From Macrostomum hystrix (taxonomy: Eukaryota; Platyhelminthes; Macrostomidae), in NCBI GenBank assembly GCA_950097015.1, contig CATNEN010000024.1:4884501-4948500 (forward strand): a DNA stretch of 64,000 nucleotides, read 5' to 3'. The position numbers were made by a program, and so were the translations under genes. The notes under the pieces are model-generated. The model was not told the DNA's origin and did no database searches. It worked only from the letters and a program-made list of their open reading frames with translations. Of the stretch, positions 22,374-33,414 are shown in pieces (positions within the stretch are counted from its first letter, which is position 1; every line of letters begins with the position of its first letter).

Positions 22374-22889
22374 GATTCAGTCAGGTATTAGAGGATTCAG
22401 TCAGGTGTCAGAGGATTCAGTCAGGTGTCAGAGGATTCACTCAGGTGTCAGAGGATTCAGCCAGGTGTCAGAGGATTCAGTCAGCTGGTGTCAGAGGATT
22501 CAGTCAGGTGTCAGAGGATTCAGTCAGGTGTCAGAGGATTCAGTCAGGTGTCAGAGGATTCAGTCAGGTGTCAGAGGATTCAGTCAGGTGTCAGAGGATT
22601 CAGTCAGGTGTCAGAGGATTCAGTCAGGTGTCAGAGGATTCAGTCAGGTGTCAGAGGATTCAGTCAGGTGTCAGAGGATTCAGTCAGGTGTCAGAGGATT
22701 CAGTCAGGTGTCAGAGGATTCAGTCAGGTGTCAGAGGATTCAGTCAGGTGTCAGAGGATTCAGTCAGGTGTCAGAGGATTCAGTCAGGTGTCAGAGGATT
22801 CAGTCAGGTGTCAGAGGATTCAGTCAGGTGTCAGAGGATTCAGTCAGGTGTCAGAGGATTCAGTCAGGTGTCAGAGGATTCAGTCAGGT
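22374..22889. repeat. 20-bp tandem repeat abutting the glycosyltransferase start
   Basis: About 25 near-perfect copies of GTCAGAGGATTCAGTCAGGT. The unit is open in all forward frames, so an apparent 571-codon frame runs from the array into the downstream gene. The array ends 26 bp before the start codon at 22916. Confidence 0.97.
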
Positions 22890-22915
22890 ATTCAACCAAT
22901 TCCCTTACTTCCCAG

Positions 22916-24160
22916 ATGAGCGCCGCCGTACAGTCGCTCGAGTCCCACAGACATTGGCACCTGGGCAGGTGTCTGAGACAGAAGCAGCGCTACCTTCAAA
23001 TGCTGGCCGCAGTATGCGTGGCCCTGCTACTGCTTCGATGGCTTCTGCAAAACGACAGTCAGGGGACTCTGAGCTCTTCGAGCCCAATTCGCAGCCGGAT
23101 CCGCTCGCTTCCGCCGCCGCAGCGTCTGCCAGAGTTGCCCAGTCTGTCAGAGCTTGCAGCCAATCAGAACAATTTCAGCTATTTCTACCGGTTGGCCTGG
23201 CAACAGATGGACTCGGCGCTGTACTTTATGGACATCGGCGGCTCCGGGCTGCCCCTGATGCGGCTGTCAGCCGAGGAGGAGCCAGCCGACTTCAGGGCCA
23301 GCCGAGCTGCTCAGTGGCTTCGCGGCCAGTCCTTGGCGGTGATTGGCACAATCAGGAATGGCATGCCTGGCCTGAGGCAGACATTGAAGAATGTGCAACA
23401 ATTCTGTGCCAGATTCGCATCTTGCAGCATCGTCCTGTTGGAGAACGACTCAAACGATGGCAGTAGAAAGTTTCTCCACCGAGTCAGTCGGTCAGATCCG
23501 AGAATAACGCTGCTTGGCTGCGGCCGCGTCAACTCCCCGCAGCCCTGCCGTCTGGACTTGTCATACTCCAGCGGCAAGCGACACCGACCCGGCTCCTCAA
23601 TGCCGCGGACCACCCAGGAGGAAATTGAACGAGGCTTAATGATGTCCGCCCTGAGAAATCAGTTGTTGGCCTATGTCTATACTAGGCTAGCCAGTAACCA
23701 CAGCTTATTGGCTGTAATAGATCCCGATTTGAACTGGGACGAATGGGATCATAGGTCACTGCTGCAGGGCTTGTACTATTTTGTCGCCAGGCCTAGTCTG
23801 GACTCGCTGTGCTCGGCCTCTTATTATTATTACTGGGGCCGGAGGACTGTCTATGATCCATGCACTCTGGAATTTCAAGGCGGCGACAGCCTCGGTGGCA
23901 GAGGCGCTGAACAGCCGGAGACCGAGGCGGAGCGAAGCTCGGCGGCGTTGCATCGAGCAGCCTGGCCAGTGAAGGTCAAGTCCTGCTTCCAGGGCCTCAC
24001 ATTCTATCGAATGAGTTCGCTGAGTGCGGCTCGCCTGATGTACAGGAAGGGACACGGTGAATGGATCTGCGAGCACAATACGCTGTCTAGGCAGCTGGCT
24101 GAGAACTATCTGGACCCCAACATGCAACTGCGGGTCCGGGTGGGACCGTTCAGACTCTAG
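22916..24160 (+). CDS. Putative type II membrane glycosyltransferase (GT69/CAP59-like), single exon
   Basis: A 414-residue frame from the ATG that directly follows a strong acceptor, CCCTTACTTCCCAG. Residues 1-26 are cytosolic and basic; one membrane anchor lies at about 27-44 (LQMLAAVCVALLLLRWLL); a Pro/Ser-rich stem follows, then the catalytic domain. Its landmarks are ENDSNDGS (176-183), VIDPDLNWDEW (acidic DPD, 268-277), a Tyr/Trp-rich stretch before YDPCTLEF, KSCFQGLTFYR (355-365) and a late CEHNTL (385-390). The order ENDS, DxD-like, SCFxGL, CEH is that of Cap59-like sugar transferases, so a Golgi-lumen reaction is inferred; donor and acceptor are unknown. The in-frame extension into the upstream array is rejected. 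The TAG stop is the first triplet of the downstream satellite. Confidence 0.78.
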   Translation: MSAAVQSLESHRHWHLGRCLRQKQRYLQMLAAVCVALLLLRWLLQNDSQGTLSSSSPIRSRIRSLPPPQRLPELPSLSELAANQNNFSYFYRLAWQQMDSALYFMDIGGSGLPLMRLSAEEEPADFRASRAAQWLRGQSLAVIGTIRNGMPGLRQTLKNVQQFCARFASCSIVLLENDSNDGSRKFLHRVSRSDPRITLLGCGRVNSPQPCRLDLSYSSGKRHRPGSSMPRTTQEEIERGLMMSALRNQLLAYVYTRLASNHSLLAVIDPDLNWDEWDHRSLLQGLYYFVARPSLDSLCSASYYYYWGRRTVYDPCTLEFQGGDSLGGRGAEQPETEAERSSAALHRAAWPVKVKSCFQGLTFYRMSSLSAARLMYRKGHGEWICEHNTLSRQLAENYLDPNMQLRVRVGPFRL

Positions 24161-25653
24161 ATCATCTGTCTGGATGTAGCTAGATGATCTGTCTGGATGT
24201 GGCTAATGATCTGTCTGGATGTGGCTAATGATCTGTCTGGATGTGGCTAATGATCTGTCTGGATGTGGCTAATGATCTGTCTGGATGTGGCTAGATGATC
24301 TGTCTGGATGTGGCTAGATGATCTCTCTGGATGTGGCTAGATGATCTGTCTGGATGTGGCTAATGATCTGTCTGGATGTGGCTAATGATCTGTCTGGATG
24401 TAGCTAATGATCTGTCTGGATGTGGCTAGATGATCTGTCTGGATGTGGCTAGATGATCTGTCTGGATGTGGCTAGATGATCTGGCTCGATGTGGCTAGAT
24501 GATCTGTCTGGATGTGGCTAATGATCTGTCTGGATGTGGCTAATGATCTGTCTGGATGTAGCTAATGATCTGTCTGGATGTGGCTAATGATCTGTCTGGA
24601 TGTGGCTAATGATCTGTCTGGATGTGGCTAGATGATCTGTCTGGATGTGGCTAATGATCTGTCTGGATGTGGCTAGATGATCTGTCTGGATGTGGCTAGA
24701 TGATCTGTCTGGATGTGGCTAGATGATCTGTCTGGATGTGGCTAGATGATCTGTCTGGATGTGGCTAGATGATCTGTCTGGATGTGGCTAATGATCTGGC
24801 TCGATGTGGCTAGATGATCTGTCTGGATGTGGCTAGATGATCTGTCTGGATGTGGCTAGATGATCTGGCTGGATGTGGCTAGATGATCTGTCTGGATGTG
24901 GCTAATGATCTGTCTGGATGTGGCTAGATGATCTGGCTCGATGTGGCTAGATGATCTGTCTGGATGTGGCTAATGATCTGTCTGGATGTGGCTAGATGAT
25001 CTGTCTGGATGTGGCTAGATGATCTGGCTCGATGTGGCTAGATGATCTGTCTGGATGTAGCTAATGATCTGTCTGGATGTGGCTAGATGATCTGTCTGGA
25101 TGTGGCTGGATGATCTGGCTGGATGTGGCTAATGATCTGTCTGGATGTGGCTAGATGATCTGTCTGGATGTGGCTAATGATCTGTCTGGATGTGGCTAGA
25201 TGATCTGTCTGGATGTGGCTAATGATCTGTCTGGATGTGGCTGGATGATCTGGCTGGATGTGGCTAATGATCTGTCTGGATGTGGCTAGATGATCTGTCT
25301 GGATGTGGCTAGATGATCTGGCTGGATGTGGCTAGATGATCTGTCTGGATGTAGCTAATGATCTGTCTGGATGTGGCTAGATGATCTGTCTGGATGTGGC
25401 TAGATGATCTGTCTGGATGTGGCTAGATGATCTGTCTGGATGTAGCTAATGATCTGTCTGGATGTGGCTAGATGATCTGTCTGGATGTGGCTAATGATCT
25501 GTCTGGATGTGGCTAGATGATCTGTCTGGATGTGGCTAGATGATCTGGCTGGATGTGGCTAGATGATCTGTCTGGATGTGGCTAGATGATCTGGCTGGAT
25601 GTGGCTAGATGGTCTGGCTGGATGATCTCCCTGGATGTGGCTAGATGATCTAG
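24159..25653. repeat. 21/23-bp satellite, locus 2
   Basis: Same family as 19849-20345 (core GATGATCTGTCTGGATGTGG) but three times longer, mixing 23-bp units with 21-bp units that lack AG (GGCTAATGATC). It begins at the stop codon of the glycosyltransferase gene, so any 3' UTR must be transcribed from satellite. Confidence 0.97.
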
Positions 25654-26037
25654 TTCAGTAATGAATGGACTTTGTGTATCTAGATTTCTATTTGATTTAG
25701 ATAGAATTTTCTCAATTTTCAAAGACGGAATATTTTTTTACCTTGATCTATCCCTAAAGAAATCTGACATTGTTCAGATACTTTAAACCTTGTAGCAAAC
25801 GAAAATACAAAACTTTCCTTTTCCCCTTATGAGGCATTCTGACTTTTTTGTTATACTTTATTCTAAATGTGTCGCTACAGCCAGTTACTAATTTTTAGTT
25901 GTTTTTTTCTACTGAAAAATACAGCAACACTACTGTTAGTAGATTATGTGATAAAAATCCAAAAAATTTGATTGGAATAAAATGATTTACAGCAGAGTAT
26001 ATTTATCTCGCAAATTACACTTTTAAGAGATAGATTA
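25654..26037. other. Unique AT-rich spacer
   Basis: AT-rich sequence with AATAAA near 25976, the first such signal after the glycosyltransferase stop. No exon recognised. Confidence 0.45.
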
Positions 26038-26496
26038 AGACACAGTACAGTACAGACAGGCTGGGTGAGACACAGTACAGTACAGACAGGCTGGGTGAGA
26101 GACAGTACAGACAGGCTGGGTGAGACACAGTACAGACAGGCTGGGTGAGACACAGTACAGACAGGCTGGGTGAGACACAGTACAGACAGGCTGGGTGAGA
26201 CACAGTACAGGCTGGCTGGGTGAGACACAGTACAGACAGGCTGGGTGAGACACAGTACAGGCTGGCTGGGTGAGACACAGTACAGGCTGGCTGGGTGAGA
26301 GACAGTACAGACAGGCTGGGTGAGACACAGTACAGTACAGACAGGCTGGGTGAGACACAGTACAGTACAGACAGGCTGGGTGAGACACAGTACAATACAG
26401 ACAGGCTGGGTGAGAGACAGTACAGACAGGCTGGGTGAGACACAGTACAGACAGGCTGGGTGAGACACAGTACAGACAGGCTGGGTGAGACACAGG
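26038..26496. repeat. 25-bp tandem repeat
   Basis: About 18 units of 25 bp (30 bp where AGTAC is doubled), core GGCTGGGTGAGACACAGTAC. Stop-free on the minus strand in all frames, which yields spurious 170-190-codon frames. Confidence 0.95.
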
Positions 26497-26539
26497 ACAG
26501 ACGCATGCGGCAGGCAATAGCACAGCCTGTGTCAGCTGC

Positions 26540-26650
26540 TGATTGGTTAGTAAGGTTGGCGCCACAGGGGGTCCATGTCAGGTATTCGCAGTGTCTCATT
26601 GGCTAGCGAGAATTGGCTTATAAAGGCTTACCCAGCAATGACTGCCATTC
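26540..26650 (+). promoter_or_regulatory. GPCR promoter with CCAAT and TATA boxes
   Basis: Inverted CCAAT boxes (ATTGG) occur near 26541, 26597 and 26612, and TATAAA lies at 26619-26624. Transcription is expected near 26650. A 5' exon ending TTCATCG|GTAAGT follows at the right distance, so this is the best-supported promoter in the window. Confidence 0.65.
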
Positions 26651-26742
26651 ACAGAGGACTCATCCGTCTCCCGGACAGCTCCATTGTGGTCTGTCGTGGA
26701 AAAAAACTTAAGTAAAATTGCAGCGAGCTATTGCATTCATCG
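26650..26742 (+). other. Non-coding first exon of the GPCR gene
   Basis: Predicted leader from the TATA-directed start to a consensus donor GTAAGTTTT at 26743. It joins the exon that opens at 27456, after TTTTCTCAG, seven nucleotides upstream of the GPCR start codon. The start coordinate is estimated from the TATA box. Confidence 0.55.
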
Positions 26743-27455
26743 GTAAGTTTTTAATGACTTTATTAGTCTTAAAATTGTTATAATCTTTAAGTTATTTTCT
26801 GGCAGACAAAGATTATCTGAATACAATGAAAGCGAAACTGGCTATGCTAATTTAATGTCAATTATCGTTTTTTCGCCAACAAATTATGCACAGACACGTA
26901 TGGAAATGAAGACAAAAAGGCGAGGGTGGAAGTTGTCCTTTCGATTTCCGAATAGCTGAAACGTCTTGGAAATTGCATTCCTCTGTTGCATCTGCGTTGC
27001 TTTGACGAAACGGTGAAGAAACGGAAAAGACAAAATTGATTTCACTCGAGGGTCAAATAGAGGTCTGAAATAGATCCAACAACTGACTTATGAAATAATG
27101 AACCCATGAACTCTTACACTCAGGAAATCATAAAGTGATAAAAATATGTCACATGCAGTACAAAGAATGTGACAAGGAATTAGCTGAGATGCTGTGGTTA
27201 TAAGTAAAATTTAGAAATATTTGCGTCCACCCAGTGAGCCCATGATCTCCAGCAATGGCGTGAGGTGGGTAGAAATTTAGAAGGAGTGAGTCATAGTATA
27301 CGCATCTAGTTTCAGCCAATGAGCGTACAGATATCGAGGCGTGAGGTGGGTCGCACATAATTGCCTTGTGGAGAGTGAACCAATTATTAGAGTAAATAGG
27401 GTTATCGATCCGTCAAAATTCTTGATAAGCGAAATCCACCTATTAATTTTCTCAG
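26743..27455 (+). other. GPCR leader intron
   Basis: A 713-bp GT-AG intron in the 5' untranslated region. No exon or repeat recognised; the string GGCGTGAGGTGGG occurs twice near 27257 and 27339. Confidence 0.55.
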
Positions 27456-27462
27456 CAAAGCT

Positions 27463-29140
27463 ATGAGCCTAAATGGCACACTCGGCGAGACCGGCAGCCA
27501 CTGCGTTACCGTGGCCTACCTGCGCTCACCTGGATTCGCCCTACTTACCGCCAGCCTTGCCCTAATCAATGCCGCAGTTGTCCTCGGCAACATCCTGGTT
27601 GTGCTGGCCGCATGCACTTCCACCAAGCTACAGGGCGCCCTCACCAGCACCTTCGTAGTCAGCCTGGCTGTCAGCGACCTCCTGCTGGGCCTCGGCGTTC
27701 TGCCATTCTCCATCACTCACCAGGTGCTGCTGAAGCACTGGGTCTTCAGCTCCTGGTGGTGCCAGATCTGGCTGGCCCTGGACGTCTGGACCTGCACAGC
27801 CTCCATTCTCAACCTGGTGGTGATCAGCCTGGACCGCTATATTAGCCTGCGGCATCCGCTCAAGTAATTTTATAACTTCTTTGAAGTTTCGAATCCTTAA
27901 ATATTACACGGAAGTTTCACCCCCTGAAGTCTGAAGGCCCAGATTTATCAAACCCATGAAGTTTTCACACTCCTGAAGTTCTGAAGCCTCACACCCCTGA
28001 AGTTTCATACCACTGAAGTTACCCCTGAAGTTTAAAACCCTGTAGTTTTACATTCATGAATTTTATTACCCCTGAAGTTTCACACCCCTGAAGTCTAACA
28101 TCCCCAGGAACTGCTTCCCCATCTGCAGATATCCCAAGCTCATGGACCGGCGGCGGGCCCGCATCCTCGTAACTGCAGTCTGGATCCTGGCCTGCGCCAT
28201 CAGCCTGCCGACGCTGCTGAAGCTGCTACTTCAGACCGACTCATCCGCCGGCTCCACTTTGGCGACTCCGGCCGCCTCTTTAACCATAGACAATTCGGAT
28301 CACGACAGTCCGACGGTGAACGAGTCTGCGCCCGACTGTCTCCGCCTGGGACCAACCTGCACCATCGCAGACAGCACACCAGGCTACATTGTCTACTCAG
28401 CGCTTGGCTCATTCTTTCTACCCTTCCTAGTCATGATCTACTTCTATGCTCACATCTTTGCGGCCGTGCATCGCACTCTCAAAGCTGGACGAAGAGGCGC
28501 CGCCGAGAATGGCCAGTTGAGAATTCATCGAGGAGGAGGCGGCGGTGGCGGCGGCGGCGGCGGCGGCGGTGTCAGGACGGCGTTACTGGCTGGCGGAGAA
28601 GCCAGAATCGGTGGGGACGGTGTCAACAGGGCTGTCGGAGGCGGCGGAGGCGGCGGTGGCGGCATCAGGACGGCGCTTCTACCGTTGCCAGGGGCAGCGG
28701 CCTCAATGCCGAGGCCGGGCTCCTGGACAGCGCTGGCCGGCACGGCTGCCGCGGCGGCCACCAGGCGGGCGGCAGCGCCGTTCTCCTCGGCCGGCCGCTA
28801 TGGTCGAGAACTGAAAGCCGCCCGCATGCTGGCCATCATCTGCGTCACCTTTGTCGGCTGCTGGGCGCCATTCTTCTCCGTGTATTTGTCTGGCGCCGTC
28901 TGCTCCGACTGCGTCTCGGCGTTAGTCTTCGACATCTGCTTCTGGCTGGGCTATGTAAACAGCGCCCTGAATCCGCTGATCTACGCGCTATTCTCAGCTG
29001 ACTATCGACGTGCCTTCAAGACGCTGATTCTGCGCCGTCGTCGGCGCCAGTATGACACCATCGGTACGCTGGCCAGGCGCGGACTGCACGGCATGGGTGC
29101 TCTGGCAGGAGCCCGAGGTCAGCTGTCGCAGCAAGCCTGA
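27463..29140 (+). CDS. Biogenic amine G-protein-coupled receptor, two coding exons
   Basis: Coding exons 27463-27863 and 28129-29140 join in phase 2 across AA|GTAATT...CTGCAG|A to give HPLKYPKLMDRRR, a seamless second intracellular loop; total 470 residues. Seven segments are clear. TM1 has N43. TM2 has LAVSD with D72. TM3 has C100, the amine-binding D107 and DRY at 124-126. TM4 has VWILACAISLP. TM5 has GYIVYSALGSFFLPF. TM6 has CWAPFF. TM7 has WLGYVNSALNPLIY (about 406-419). One N-glycosylation site (NGT) is near the start. The third intracellular loop (about 247-358) is unusual, with two polyglycine runs of 13 and 9 residues. It is a plasma-membrane receptor of the octopamine/dopamine/serotonin/histamine class; TM5 looks most like octopamine or alpha-adrenergic types, but the ligand cannot be settled. 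Confidence 0.95.
27864..28128 (+). other. GPCR coding intron with a degenerate repeat
   Basis: A 265-bp phase-2 intron directly after the DRY-loop. From about 27890 to 28110 it is made of loose repeats built on CCCCTGAAGTTT. Confidence 0.85.
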
Positions 29141-29169
29141 TGGAATCGCCGTGGCTTTTTATTCAGTCT

Positions 29170-29600
29170 GGTCATGGAGTTTCCCTTCCCAAGGTCAATT
29201 GAGGCTGGATTTCCCTTCCTTAAGGTAAATTGAGGCTGGATTTCCCTTCCTCAAGGTCAATTGTGGCTGGATTCCCCTTCTCAAGGCCAATTGAGGCTGG
29301 ATTTCCCTTCCCCAGGTCAATTGAGGCTGGATTTCCCTTCCTCAAGGTCAATTGAGGCTGGATTTCCCTTCCTCAAGGTCAATTGAGGCTGGATTTCCCT
29401 TCCTCAAGGTCAATTGAGGCTGGATTTCCCTTCCTCAAGGTCAATTGAGGCTGGATTTCCCTTCCCAAGGCCAACTAAGGCTGGATTTCCCTTCCTCAAG
29501 GTCAATTGAGGCTTGATTTCCCTTCCCCAGGTCAATTGAGGCTTGATTTCCCTTCCCCAAGGTCAATTGAGGCTGGGTTTCCCTTCCCCAAGGTCAATTT
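29170..29600. repeat. 31-bp tandem repeat in the GPCR 3' region
   Basis: About 14 units of about 31 bp, core TTGAGGCTGGATTTCCCTTC, beginning about 30 bp after the receptor stop. It is probably part of the 3' UTR. Confidence 0.94.
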
Positions 29601-29753
29601 TCCTTCTTAGGAACAATTGGGGTTGGATTTCCGTTTCGTTTGGTTAGGCTCGCCATCCCAATAGGAAAATATTCTCTTCCCAATGTTGGCTAAGCTAAGC
29701 TTCTGAATTTCATGACAGACTCCATTCTGTTCTGAAAAGGTTAGCATATAAAA

Positions 29754-29759
29754 AATAAA
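29754..29759 (+). terminator. Candidate polyadenylation signal of the GPCR gene
   Basis: AATAAA within a longer A-rich run, 614 bp after the stop codon and just beyond the 31-bp array. Confidence 0.4.
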
Positions 29760-30954
29760 ATCTGTAAACGAATACGGATACTCAAATTCTCATGTAAAAT
29801 AGTAGTTGTTTTTATTAGAATGGGCATTTTAAAAACAAAAAACTGAACATATATTTTGTGTCCATTTTGTCAATTTGCCGCACCAGATTCTAATAGTAAA
29901 TACTTTTTGATTGCTGGCAATCAATCTTAATAGTTACATTGTGACTTTCTGACTTATTTTATTTACTCAATACTATTACTCGTATTTGTTTCGATGGTGA
30001 TTGGTTAGAACCAGCTTAATAACTCCCTTGCTCTCTGTTTTCTATAACCCACCCACTCGCCCACCTCACACCCTGTCCGAAGCCTGATATACGCCCCACC
30101 CCACTCCCCGGTCTGATTTGATTGGCCGAAGCGGTATTCCTTATCTCTTGCTAGCTCGTATAAGTTCTAATACCGTAGAACTTCATTCTACTGACAAAAC
30201 GCCCATCTCTCTTAATACGAATTCGAAAAGAAAAACGAAAAAAAACTGCAAGTTAAACGGTTTAGTGCTCAGATGCAAGAAATTGCACTATTGCAATGTT
30301 TGACCAATCTATCTTTAGCCCTCTATTTCCTCTCCATATTCTTCTTTCGTTGATTAAATATTCTGTCCAGTCCTGGAGCAGCCATGCAGGCACACTTGCA
30401 GAACAGACAGAGATAGCTGAATGGGTCAGGAAAAGGCTTCCACTGAAATAAGATATCATTGAAATGGGAAGACTTGGCAAGTCGCTTACTTTTTTGTGTG
30501 CCACCCCCCGTTCCCGGATGGAGGATCCGAGGCATACAGTGATTCCTTGTCTGGGCGCAGATAGATTGCATCCCGTTGAGCTGGCTGCTTGTTTGACAGT
30601 GCTTGATCTCCGCACTGTAGTTAGGGGGCCCAGACGATCGCTTGCTGTGAGACTAGCTTGCGGTTGATGTATAGTCGGTCTAATTTCTCAAACTTTCCGC
30701 CAACATTCTGCTACTTCCCCCATTTTCTCCTTGCTCAATCTTGCTCACAGATGTTCCTCCTTCACTGAGCAGTATTGTCCAGTCTCTTCTCCAAATATCA
30801 TTGTGATGCTCTCCCTATCTCTCTTCATCAAAAACCTCCCACTCTACGTACTCTTAACTCCACCTCACTTTCACTCTCACTGCCTCGTTTCTCCCCTCTC
30901 TTAAAGTTTATCTCATACTTCAAACCTCACCCCGATCTCTCTAGCGATCTCACC
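29760..30954. other. Unique spacer
   Basis: Long non-repetitive stretch. Near 30119-30165 it has ATTGGCC followed by TATAAG, which could be a promoter, but no exon with splice support follows. Minus-strand frames of 82-117 codons at 30262-30615 show no domain. Confidence 0.4.
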
Positions 30955-32265
30955 CTGCTTCTCACTTCCTCTCTTCATCAATCTCTCCCTGCTTCTCACT
31001 TCCTCTCTTCATCAATCTCTCCCTGCTTCTCACTTCCTCTCTCCATCCATCTCTCCCTGCTTCTCACTTTCTCTCTCCATCAATCTCCCCCGCTTCTCAC
31101 TTTCTCTCTCCATCAATCTCTCCCTGCTTCTCACTTCCTCTCTCCATCCATCTCTCCCTGCTTCTCACTTTCTCTCTCCATCAATCTCTCCCCGCTTCTC
31201 ACTTTCTCTCTCCATCAATCTCTCCCCGCTTCTCACTCCATCTCTCCATCCATCTCTCCCTGCTTCTCACTCCCTATCTCCATCAATCCCTCCCTGCTTC
31301 TCACTCCCTATCTTCATCAATCTTTCCCTACTTCTCACTCCTAATCTCCATCCATCTCTCCCTGCTTCCCACTCCCTATCTTCATCAATCTCTCCCTACT
31401 TCTCACTCCCTATCTTCATCAATCCCTCCCTGCTTCTCACTCCCTATCTCCATCAATCCCTCCCTGCTTCTCACTCCCTATCTCCATCAATCTTTCCCTA
31501 CTTCTCACTCCCTATCTTCATCAATCCCTCCCTGCTTCTCACTCCCTATCTCCATCAATCCCTCCCTGCTTCTCACTCCCTATCTTCATCAATCTTTCCC
31601 TACTTCTCACTCCTAATCTCCATCCATCTCTCCCTGCTTCTCACTCCCTATCTCCATCAATCTCTCCCTGCTTCTCACTCCTTATCTCCATCCATCTCTC
31701 CCTGCTTCTCACTCCCTATCTTCATCAATCTCTCCCTACTTCTCACTCCTAATCTCCATCCATCTCTCCCTGCTTCTCACTCCTTATCTCCATCCATCTC
31801 TCCCTGCTTCTCACTCCCTATCTTCATTAATCTCTCCCTACTTCTCACTCCTTATCTCCATCCATCTCTCCCTGCTTCTCACTCCTTATCTCCATCCATC
31901 TCTCCCTGCTTCTCACTCCCTATCTTCATCAATCTCTCCCTACTTCTCACTCCTAATCTCCATCCATCTCTCCCTGCTTCTCACTCCCTATCTCCATCAA
32001 TCCCTCCCTGCTTCTCACTCCCTATCTTCATCAATCTCTCCCTACTTCTCACTCCTAATCTCCATCCATCTCTCCCTGCTTCTCACTCCCTATCTTCATC
32101 AATCTCTCCCTACTTCTCACTCCTAATCTCCATCCATCTCTCCCTGCTTCTCACTCCCTATCTCCATCAATCCCTCCCTGCTTCTCACTCCCTATCTTCA
32201 TCAATCTCTCCCTACTTCTCACTCCTAATCTCCATCCATCTCTCCCGGCTTCTCACCTCGCTCTA
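30955..32265. repeat. 33-34-bp pyrimidine-rich tandem repeat
   Basis: Almost pure C/T plus-strand array with core CTCTCCCTGCTTCTCACTCC separated by CATCAAT or CATCCAT. Units combine into recurrent three- to five-unit strings (for example around 31370-31470 and 31900-32000), a sign of higher-order duplication. Confidence 0.95.
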
Positions 32266-32932
32266 TCCAAATGTTTCACCCAATCGCACAGAGATATATC
32301 ATTGCAAAAATAAGTTTTCCTCTCTGGGAAAAGAAAAACAAAGCGGCACTGCAAATTAAGCGTGAGCTGTCTCTCAGATCCCGCTTTCCATCTGATTGCC
32401 TAATTTAGTTAAAAAAAACACGACTGAACCGAAAGAAAAATAGGCAGCGAAATCTAATCAGAAGACGCATCTTCTCTCTCTGCCCAACCTGAGCGAATAT
32501 GAAAAAGGGAGTCCCTGATTGGCAATAGAATTCAATTTCATAGCAACAAGTAAGAACTTAAAAGCGAACAAGAAATTAAAGCCACGAATACTGAATGACA
32601 TTTAACAAAAATATCAACGCTGAATTTCCTTGTATCCCTTTCGAGCCGCATTCAGCTGGCCCGAATGGCGAACTAATTCACTTTGGCGACTCGCCAAATT
32701 GGACCCGACCGTCCAGGCGTGACTTTTGGCTATGACCAGTTCTCAAGGACTGAACATGAGCTCATACTCCAGGGATTCCTTCCGGGGATGCGGTTGGCAC
32801 AAGTATAAATTGCATCCTCTCCTTTGAGCAACACATTGAGCATTTGTGACCAGTTATTCCTTCATGTGTGCGATCAGCGAACCGACTAAAAAACTGCGAA
32901 ACCATGGCAAGAAGGAAATTTGTAAAACCTCC
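32266..32932 (+). other. Unique sequence with a TATA box leading into a microsatellite
   Basis: TATAAA at 32804-32809 would start transcription near 32835. ATG at 32863 opens a frame of about 25 ordinary residues that then runs into the TGTCTGTCCTTGG repeat. No acceptor or later exon was found, so this is a promoter-like site without an assigned gene. Confidence 0.35.
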
Positions 32933-33066
32933 ATGGTGTCTGTCCTTGGTGTCTGTCCTTGGTGTCTGTCCTTGGTGTCTGTCCTTGGTGTCTGTCCTTG
33001 GTGTCTGTCCTTGGTGTCTGTCCTTGGTGTCTGTCCTTGGTGTCTGTCCTTGGTGTCTGTCCTTGG
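32933..33066. repeat. 13-bp minisatellite
   Basis: About ten copies of TGTCTGTCCTTGG. The unit contains CTGT and merges directly into the CTGT microsatellite. Confidence 0.93.
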
Positions 33067-33155
<89 letters not shown>

Positions 33156-33164
33156 GTCTGTCTA

Positions 33165-33243
<79 letters not shown>

Positions 33244-33252
33244 GTCTGTCTA

Positions 33253-33343
<91 letters not shown>

Positions 33344-33352
33344 GTCTGTCTA

Positions 33353-33414
<62 letters not shown>
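33067..33414. repeat. (CTGT)n microsatellite
   Basis: About 348 bp of TGTC repeats with three regularly spaced TATCTGTCTGTCTATC interruptions (near 33151, 33239 and 33339), which suggests internal block duplication. Open in three forward frames. Confidence 0.97.

Noticed and set aside
22405-22900. Long open frames (164, 353 and 571 codons) starting in the 20-bp array
   Set aside because: The repeat is stop-free in all forward frames. The 571-codon frame merely reads through into the glycosyltransferase, whose own ATG sits behind a splice acceptor.
25944-26599. Cys/Val/Ser-rich frames of 174-194 codons on the minus strand
   Set aside because: Translation of the 25-bp array in all three frames.
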